Source of the DNA: Lenzites betulinus
Lineage: Eukaryota > Basidiomycota > Agaricomycetes > Polyporales > Polyporaceae
Length of the DNA stretch: 64,000 nt
Reading direction: 5' to 3'
NCBI GenBank assembly: GCA_022264855.1
Contig: JABYQU010000032.1
Location: 124,001 to 188,000 of the forward strand
Part shown: one piece after another, positions 57,306-64,000 of the stretch
How the letters are laid out: each line of letters begins with the position of its first letter
Numbering within the stretch: position 1 is the first letter of the stretch
The notes under the pieces: model-generated
Told to the model about the DNA's origin: nothing
The model's database searches: none
Seen by the model: the letters and a program-made list of their open reading frames with translations, nothing else
Program-made: the position numbers and the translations under genes

Positions 57306-57962
57306 AGGCTATGGTCACCGCCCGCAGCTACATTGGACGCTCCGTCACTGCTTTTTATTTCGTAGGTGATCTGAGAGCGCGAGTATGTGATCTGCTGTGC
57401 GTGCCTGATAGGCTCGCAAGCCTGTCCCGCCCTGCCACCCCATGTAACTTATAGACATATTTGCCGACGTTCTTGGCCACTCATGTCGCCGCTGTATGTT
57501 CACTGTCCGCCATGGTCAGATGTCCCGACTCCCACGGCGCTGCACGGGACGTCCGAGGGTCTGCGACTTTCATCTATCCGCAGGATGATCCCCATCACCG
57601 GGCGTGACTACAGTCATGCCTCGTCTCTCCCACTCAGCGTCCTGCTCGAACTCTGTACACTTCTGTTGATTCTGATGGCCTCTGCATGTGCGCACATGGG
57701 CGGCTCAGATGTCCAAGAGTCCCGGAGAGATTAATCTACTCACCGAGCTCTCCCTGAGACTCCCTCCTGCCCTTCGTCCGCACTGCCTCCTCCTCGCCTC
57801 TGCTTTTCTTTCTGCACTCCTCCGGGCGACTTCGCGTCGCGTGTGGAGTCTGCGGCTCAGGGTTCAGCTTCATTTCGGCTAATCTGAGCGTTTCGTTCGC
57901 TTAAACAACCCCTGCGGTGGAACGCAGGTTCTGGCGCCACCCCCACGCTCTCCCCCACCACC
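57306..57962. other. Intergenic region
   Basis: 3' region of the small membrane protein and promoter of the disordered protein. A short open frame at 57688-57882 has no partner pattern. Nothing else is seen. Confidence 0.4.
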
Positions 57963-59969
57963 ATGTCCGACGAGAGAGTGCTCTACCCGAAGAGCTCGGG
58001 CTCGCTCAAGAGCATGCTGTCGCCGAAGAGCCCCGTCGTCGCCGAGGCGGTCTTTGGCAGCGCGCCGCGTCCTCGGCGCCCGAGTACGCCCAAGTCGCCC
58101 CCCGCTAGCCTGCTCTCGACGCCAACGAAGAGCGACAAGGCCCTCCCCCCTGTCCCGGCTTCAGCACCGACACGGTCGCTGTCCAAGATCACGCCTGCTC
58201 GCAGTCGCACGGGCAGGCGACCTGACAGCCCGGATGTCGAGACGATGATAGCGCGCACGCCCCGGCCGCGCCGCAAGTCCTCGGCGACGTTCAGCTCTCC
58301 GATACTGCGCTCGCGGTCGAACTCGTCCATGGCCGTGCCGTCGAGCTGGAAGGGGCTGAAGGAGAAGGAGAAGGGCAGCGAGCGGGCGATATCGGACTAC
58401 GACACGCTGCTCAAAGACGAGGAGAGCCTGAGCGACATGGAGCAGCAGCTCGAGGGCGACGGGAGCGAGTCCGACTCGAGCCTCGACATACATACCCCCT
58501 TCCGTGAGTGCTCCTTTGTCTGTACTGTCCATCGCCTCCAACCCAGCGTGCTAGACACCTCATGTTCCGAGACGGCCTGCTGTCTCCGCGGTCGAAGCTG
58601 CTTCCCGGGGGCGGGGCGCCGCTCTCGGTCTACCTGGACGAGGACACGGAAGGGAAACGCGCGAACAGCGTGCTTAGTGTGGCGTCGACAGGTATGGACC
58701 TGGATTCAATATAATTGCGCGCGCTCGCGACTGAATGATCGCGAATCCCAGCGACATCGACGATGACCAAATCTGGCGTGCACAAAGATCCCCGCGACAC
58801 CCACCGGCGACGCGTGCGACACAAGGACCAGTCGCTGCTGCGTGCGGGGATGGGGCTCACGACGGGGCTCGGCTGGAGCGACAGGTTCGTCTTCGCAATA
58901 CGTTACGCTAAAAGCTTCGCAGTACGCTAATCGGGCATACAGCGAAGACGAGGACGCGCCGTCGATGCTTACCCGTCGGTTGATCTCGGATTCCATGTCC
59001 AAAAAGCCATCCACGTCGATGTCGCGTGCGCCTTCTCAGCTATCAAAGTCCACCTCGGTGGGCAACCTCTCGCACGCCCCGCCCTCGTACTCCCCCGCAC
59101 CCCGCCCAGGCGCGCGCGCGCTCTCCCGCTCGACGTCCGCGAGCTTCTCGCACGACCGTCTGAGCACCATCGACACCGAGAGCGTCACCTCGGTCGAAGC
59201 GGGGCCCATCACACGCAGCCGCACGCAGTCAAACGCGTCCGCGAGCTCGATCGTCTCCTCCGGCTCGCGCGAGTCGAGCGGCCCCGCCCACTCTGTCGCG
59301 AGCTCGCAGACGTCCCAGAGCCGCACCGCCGTCCCGCGCCCCCTGCGCCTCCCTCAAACCGCCGGCTCGCAGCCCGGCAACACCGCGCGCTCGACGCCCG
59401 CGCCCGAGTCGCATCCGCCCGTCGCAGGCGCAAAGAAGCTCAACGGCCCGCGCCCGCTCGCCCAAACACGCACACGCACCCGCACGCTCTCGAACCCCGG
59501 CGCGCGCGCGCCCGGAGGCTCCGTCCTGCCCCGCCCGGCCGCGTCGACGACGACGGTCCCGCGCCGCTCGGTGTCGGCCGCGGTGATGGCGCCCATTCGC
59601 TCGCGCTCGATCTCGACGCTCGGCGGGTTCGCGACGGACAGGAGCAGCGCAGCAAGCGAGGATCCAATCGCGGACTTCCCCCTGCCGCCCAGCGCGCTCG
59701 CCGCGCCGGCGTCGCGCGGATACGGAGGGTTGATGCGCCCCAGCGTAAATACGCGTTTGGTGCACTCGGCGACAGCGTCGCCCGTGTCGCCGCCGTCAGC
59801 GCTTGCGACGCCGACGCGCGTGCTGAACACGGTGGGGACGGGCCCGCGCCCGCCCAGGATCGGGACGGGCATGGCGTATCGTAGCAGCGGGTACTCAAGC
59901 TACTACGAGACGTCGCGCATCAGCCGTGCATCGGTCGCGTCCTCGGGCAAGGAGGTCGGGGTGATGTGA
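57963..59969 (+). CDS. Disordered Ser/Pro/Arg-rich protein, function unknown
   Basis: Start ATG 57963 (ACCACCATGTCC context), stop 59967-59969; four exons with introns near 58504-58560, 58691-58760 and 58884-58941. About 610 residues, nearly all low complexity. It contains many S/T-P sites (STPKSPP, STPTKSD, SPILRSRSNSS), which are likely kinase targets, an acidic stretch LSDMEQQLEGDGSESDSSLD and a conserved-looking block of about 45 residues FRDGLLSPRSKLLPGG..SVYLDED. DPRDTHRRRVRHKDQSLLRA, then GMGLTTGLGWSDSEDEDAPS, is the most structured-looking part. The C-terminal 300 residues repeat S-R-S-x-S and TRTRTRTLS-type motifs. Probably a phosphorylated cytoskeletal or signalling scaffold; this is only inference from composition. 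Confidence 0.65.
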
Positions 59970-61272
59970 GGAGTGCGCCCTCGTACCATCGATTCCCTCA
60001 CGCCTCCTCAGTCAGTTTCTTTGCCTTTGCATCTTGGGTTACGGTCTGTCCTGCTGCTGCTGCTACTGTTCCTGTGTTTGAACCCTCCACTGTCATTATA
60101 GTTCCTCTCGGGCCGACCCCGGACGGGTGTGCCTCCACGCTCGTTGTGTAGATTTTTGGCCCGCACGCGTACGGGCTCCTTACATTAGTCGCCGTCGTTA
60201 TATTTATTTCGCTCTCGTGCCTGCATCGCTGTTGTGTATAGTCACCGCGTTTGACCCCATCCAAGTGTGGGGACAATGAGCACATACAAGTTGATTTAGT
60301 GGAAGCTAGGAATAGAGAAGAGGTTTGCTCGTGTGAGCTAGCGGCAGTCCCGGGAAGACCTCGTTAAGCATCGTTTGACCTTCCACTACACACTGCAGTG
60401 CAGTCTACATACTACCACGTGCTGGGGTATCTAGTATGTGCTCGCGGTAGCTGTACGAGTACGCATATCTGCACCTCGTGCGTTGGGCATACGAGAATCT
60501 CTTGTAGGAGCTCGTGGAGCCGCTTGTCGAGCTGACCTAGTCGTACCGCGTTCGGAGCACCCATACGATATCGTACGTCCATGCGAGATTGCATATATGT
60601 CCAGATCAAGGTCTCGACGTCCGATAGAGAGCCCACGTTGACAAGGGCGAGCTCCGATGTCAACGTTTCAACGCTGGTCTCACTCGTTCCCTGACTCTTT
60701 CACTTCACTTGGCACGGTTACATCTGACTAAAGCCGTGGCTCGCGCCGCAGCACCTTCGTATTTGCTATCCATACGGACTCGCGGCACGTCTGGGCTGGG
60801 ACCGCCAGGTGACGTGTCGATGTGCTTACCACAGCGTTGACTCCTTCGAGTAGTATATAAACTTGCTCCTACTGGCAAGCCTACCGCAGCGCTGACCATG
60901 TTTGCCTTCTCTTCTCATAGAGACGTCTGTAGAGTACAAAGCCTCTGGCCCAGGTGAGTAAGCAAGCTCAGTGAACGTTATGACCATGACGGCGTCACAT
61001 TGAAGATGCCACTGGCAGTGTCTTGTAGCGGCGACATGATCCCATGGGGACCCTAGTTAATACCGGTGATGAAGGTAAGACGGACGTTCTCCTGAGCTTC
61101 AGATGTCTCCACAACTTGCACGCATAATGCATGAGACGGACACATGTGTGTATGATCAGCGACGTTGTGCGAATAACAAAGAAAGCAGAACAATATATAC
61201 AAGACAACACGACTATCGATCAGAGTCCAGCGATTCAAATCGCATTTCCAACACTGCGACCATCCGTAGATC
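59970..61272. other. Gene-free region, possible tiny gene at 60898
   Basis: 3' region of the disordered protein, then low-complexity sequence. At 60854-60860 there is a TATATAA box, 38 nt before ATG 60898, which opens a 55-nt frame ending in a clean donor (CCCAGGTGAGTA, 60949-60960). No convincing second exon was found, so this is left as a possibility. Confidence 0.3.
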
Positions 61273-64000
61273 CTACTTCGATCCTCCGTAGTTCTTCAGC
61301 ACGTCCCTCGTCAGGGCGCGCAGCATCGCAACTGTGACGAGCGGCTTCTCGCCCACGTCCGTAGCCGCAGATGTGCTCGGTGGCGGGGAGACCGAGACGC
61401 CATGGGCTTCATCGCCGAGCTCGTCGTCGGAGGGTGAGGTCCGAAGACGCTTCGATGAGAGCGATCTGCGGGTTTCCCGGTAAGCAACGGCACTCGTGCC
61501 TGGCGTGTGGGCGATGTGGGGGCTTACCCGTTGAGCCGCAGGTCCTCTTGCGACGCGGGCCGTTTTGGCGACGGTCCATGAGAGGCCTTGAGCGCCGTGT
61601 CGGCCGCGAGCTGGCGGAGCCGCTGGGTTTGCGTCTCGATTGCAGCCTCCAAGGTGTGCACGGCGGAGTCAAGCCTATCCCGGGGTATGGTGATGGAGGC
61701 CGGCAGTTTGTTGCCCATAACCTCTTGTGCGGATGAGGCGAGCAATCTCGTCAGGCTCTCCACAAACGGGCCGGCGGCATACCCTGGCCGTTCAAGTGAG
61801 CCGGGGACGCTGGTCACGTATATCTAGACGTACCTTGGTCCATGTCGCCCGGCTGTGGAATGTCTTCCGGTATCTCGATTGACACATGCGATGGGCTGTC
61901 CGGGAAGAGACCAAGGATCGCGTGTAAGGATGCGTTCAGAATTGCTTCCACCGCCACCACCACTCGGTCGTAACGAGTCCAGTCAACTAGATATATGCAG
62001 TCAGACAATAGCGTAAAAAAAGATGCACAGTCCGACTCACACTCGCTGTCTGACCAGCAGCTGTCCACAAGGTCGGAGATCGGGGATTCGACAGGGGAGA
62101 TCAGGAACTTGCAGATATCTGCAGTGCGTGTCAGCGTCGCAAACATGTGCATATCGCGGGCGCAACATACCCTTCCAGGAGAGCTTGATGGCTAGACGAT
62201 CGTCGACGTCGAGAGGCGTAATACCAACGATGGCCGCAAACTTCCTGTCGAGCTCCTTGGCGGTCGCGGAGACTGAGAAATACGAGACATGCTTCAAGGA
62301 GCCTTCTCGCACGGCCTTCTGCGTCTGTACAAAATCAAGTTCAGTATGTTTAACATGGCCACACAGGACTATGACGCACCATGTCTACGAAGTCCCGCGT
62401 GTTCTCATCGTCTTCCTTTTCAGACCAGTTGATGACTAAAAGGCACGGTAGGAAATGCTCCTCGTCTGGTGCCGGTCGAGTTTCAAAAATATCCCGCAAT
62501 CGCGCGCAATCATCGAGGACGCGGTATTTCCTGCACATCCAACAGAGTAAGCATATCGCCGACGATATTTGTGTACTTGGAGAGACGAACCTCTCGATCT
62601 CATCATCAACACCCTCCAAGGGTGAGCGCTCAAACACGATCAGCCCAGGGGAGCCCTGATCCTCCGGCGCCTCGAAGGCAGGAATGCAGAACACGTTCTC
62701 CGAAACCCAATGGCCAGATGCGGGCACGTCAAACTTGTGATCCAGCCAGATGGCTGTCTTGTCGTTCACGGAGTTCGTCGACAGCCAGGTGCACCACTCA
62801 GAGAGCTGAGTGTCAGGTGGCAGGCGCGCCTTGAGAGAGTCCAGGATCGTACGCCGGAAAGAGCCCTGTGCCCATCTCTTCTCGTTCTCTTCGCGGTTCT
62901 ACAAAACGTATACGTTAGCCAACCATCCACGTGGACGAAACGCATCGGACGCACCTCCTGCAACCTCCGAGCCAACGCCTCGTCCGTCAATGGCTCCGCT
63001 GCAAATTGCGCCGACTTGCGTCGCTTGACGCGCCTGTCCTGCACCGATTCGACAGGGATGACGGACGAAACACGCCGCTTCTTTACCGGTGTGACCTGGC
63101 CCCCTTCAGACGGTCTCCCGTTCACGCTTGCTGTAAGCCGCGTGTGGTGATACGACTGGCTGCGCCTGCACGCCTCCTCCCAAGCCTTGCTCGCCTCTCT
63201 CCGTTTCCGCCAGCGCGTCCAGCACGTCCTCACAAGCTGGCTTGTATGGAGAAATCGCGTCGCAAGCAGCTCAAGGTCTGCGGGAGTCTCCTTCGCCTTG
63301 CCCTTACTCTTCTTGGAGGGCGAAGGGGACGAGAACGAAATAGGAGATATGCCGTTCGTCTGGATCTCAAGCACGGGCTTCTGCATCCTCGTCGCGGAAT
63401 CGGGCGTCTTTACGACGGGGGAAAGGGACGCTAGAGACTCCATGGTGGATTGCCGCTCTAGAGCGGGCGTTCCTGTCTGAAGGAGGAGCCCGCCGCTTGC
63501 TGAGGGCCCCGATTTGATAGTAGGGGTAGTGAGGTGGATTGGGCTCAGAATGTCCGCTGCGCTGGGTGTTTGCACCGTGGGGAAATGAATCATGGATGGC
63601 TTACGCGAGAGCGAAGCCTCCGACGCTTCGAACCATCGTGCTGTAGGAGTAGGGGGTAACGCGATATGAGTCGGTCTACCTAGCGCGGGGGGTGGTGCAG
63701 TGGGAGAGATGGGAGATGATGGTGCCGTAGGGGTGCCTGGAGAAGGAGTGTATGTCATACGGTCTTCCTTCAGGCGGGAGAAGGGTGACGACGACCCAGG
63801 TAGGTCCCAGAGTGTTTGTCGCCGTTCAATGATCCGCGAAGGCGTAGGTGGAGGCGGCATCTCTTGTCCTGCATCATCTTGAGCTGTCTCTGAAGGGGCT
63901 GACCCTGACGACTCAGGAGGTGTGCTGAACAGAGTACTCGCAGGGGGTGCAGTGGGTTTGAATGGGGAGGACGGACCCGCGGACGCAGATGGTGCCGCAA
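61273..64000 (-). CDS. sac3: Sac3/GANP-like mRNA export factor, C-terminal part (5' end beyond right edge)
   Basis: Minus strand, cut by the right edge; the N-terminal SAC3/GANP domain would lie outside. What is visible starts in a Ser/Pro/Thr-rich linker (63400-64000), then LLATRFLHTSQLVRTCWTRW with RKRREASKAWEEACRR, a Trp-rich helix like that after the SAC3 domain in GANP. Next come a basic stretch (VQDRRVKRRKSAQF), then a folded region with WLDHKFDVPASGHWVSENVF, GLIVFERSP, RYRVLDDCARLRDIF-type helix, and LPCLLVINWSEKEDDEN. The end is LRLNGRSLSSKRLRTSPSDD and VTVAMLRALTRDVLKNYGGS K before the stop at 61273. About ten introns. Sac3 links transcription to nuclear pores in TREX-2. The family call rests on the region order and is not proved without the N-terminus. 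Confidence 0.6.

Overview
This 64 kb window is nuclear DNA of a filamentous basidiomycete, most likely an Agaricomycete (mushroom/polypore type). The evidence is: GC-rich genes split by many 45-70 nt introns with GT..AG ends, very small exons, eukaryotic tRNA genes, and fungus-specific families (WOPR regulator, DUF6534-type multi-pass proteins). There is no operon structure. Gene order is mostly housekeeping genes interrupted by a lineage-specific membrane-protein region. All gene models were spliced by eye, so internal exon borders are approximate unless stated.

Layout: 1-11.4 kb is gene dense. It holds a DUF262 protein cut by the left edge, the spindle-checkpoint protein Mad1, an F-box/LRR-like protein, a two-repeat ABM-like barrel protein, the COPII/nuclear-pore WD40 protein Sec13 and mitochondrial elongation factor G. 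12.3-24 kb holds a secreted S1/P1 nuclease, an uncharacterised protein with five cysteine clusters, a p47/Shp1-like Cdc48 cofactor, tRNA-Thr(CGT), a PIN-domain protein and prefoldin subunit 5. 24-26.4 kb is a gene-poor, repeat-bearing gap. 26.4-28.6 kb is an MFS hexose transporter. 29.7-37.6 kb carries three DUF6534-type membrane proteins. 38.9-40.3 kb is the SMC5/6 subunit Nse3. 40.4-42.4 kb has two identical, inverted tRNA-Phe genes around a repeat-rich spacer. 42.9-50 kb has a small membrane-anchored protein and a tandem pair of seven-helix-like membrane proteins with matching TATA promoters. 50.6-60 kb has a DUF1963 protein, a WOPR (Gti1/Pac2) regulator with a large intron, a tiny five-exon membrane protein and a disordered Ser/Pro/Arg protein. 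The right edge cuts a Sac3/GANP-like mRNA export factor.

The genes do not form one pathway. Notable themes are: microexons (5, 7, 10, 14 and 16 nt) that complete conserved motifs, including a predicted zinc-ligand histidine; a protein built on repeated C-x4-C-x12/14-C-x2-C clusters; five fungal-specific multi-pass membrane proteins in about 20 kb; and local duplications (tRNA-Phe pair, seven-helix pair, repeat cluster near 24.6-24.9 kb). No CRISPR array, rRNA or intact transposon was seen.
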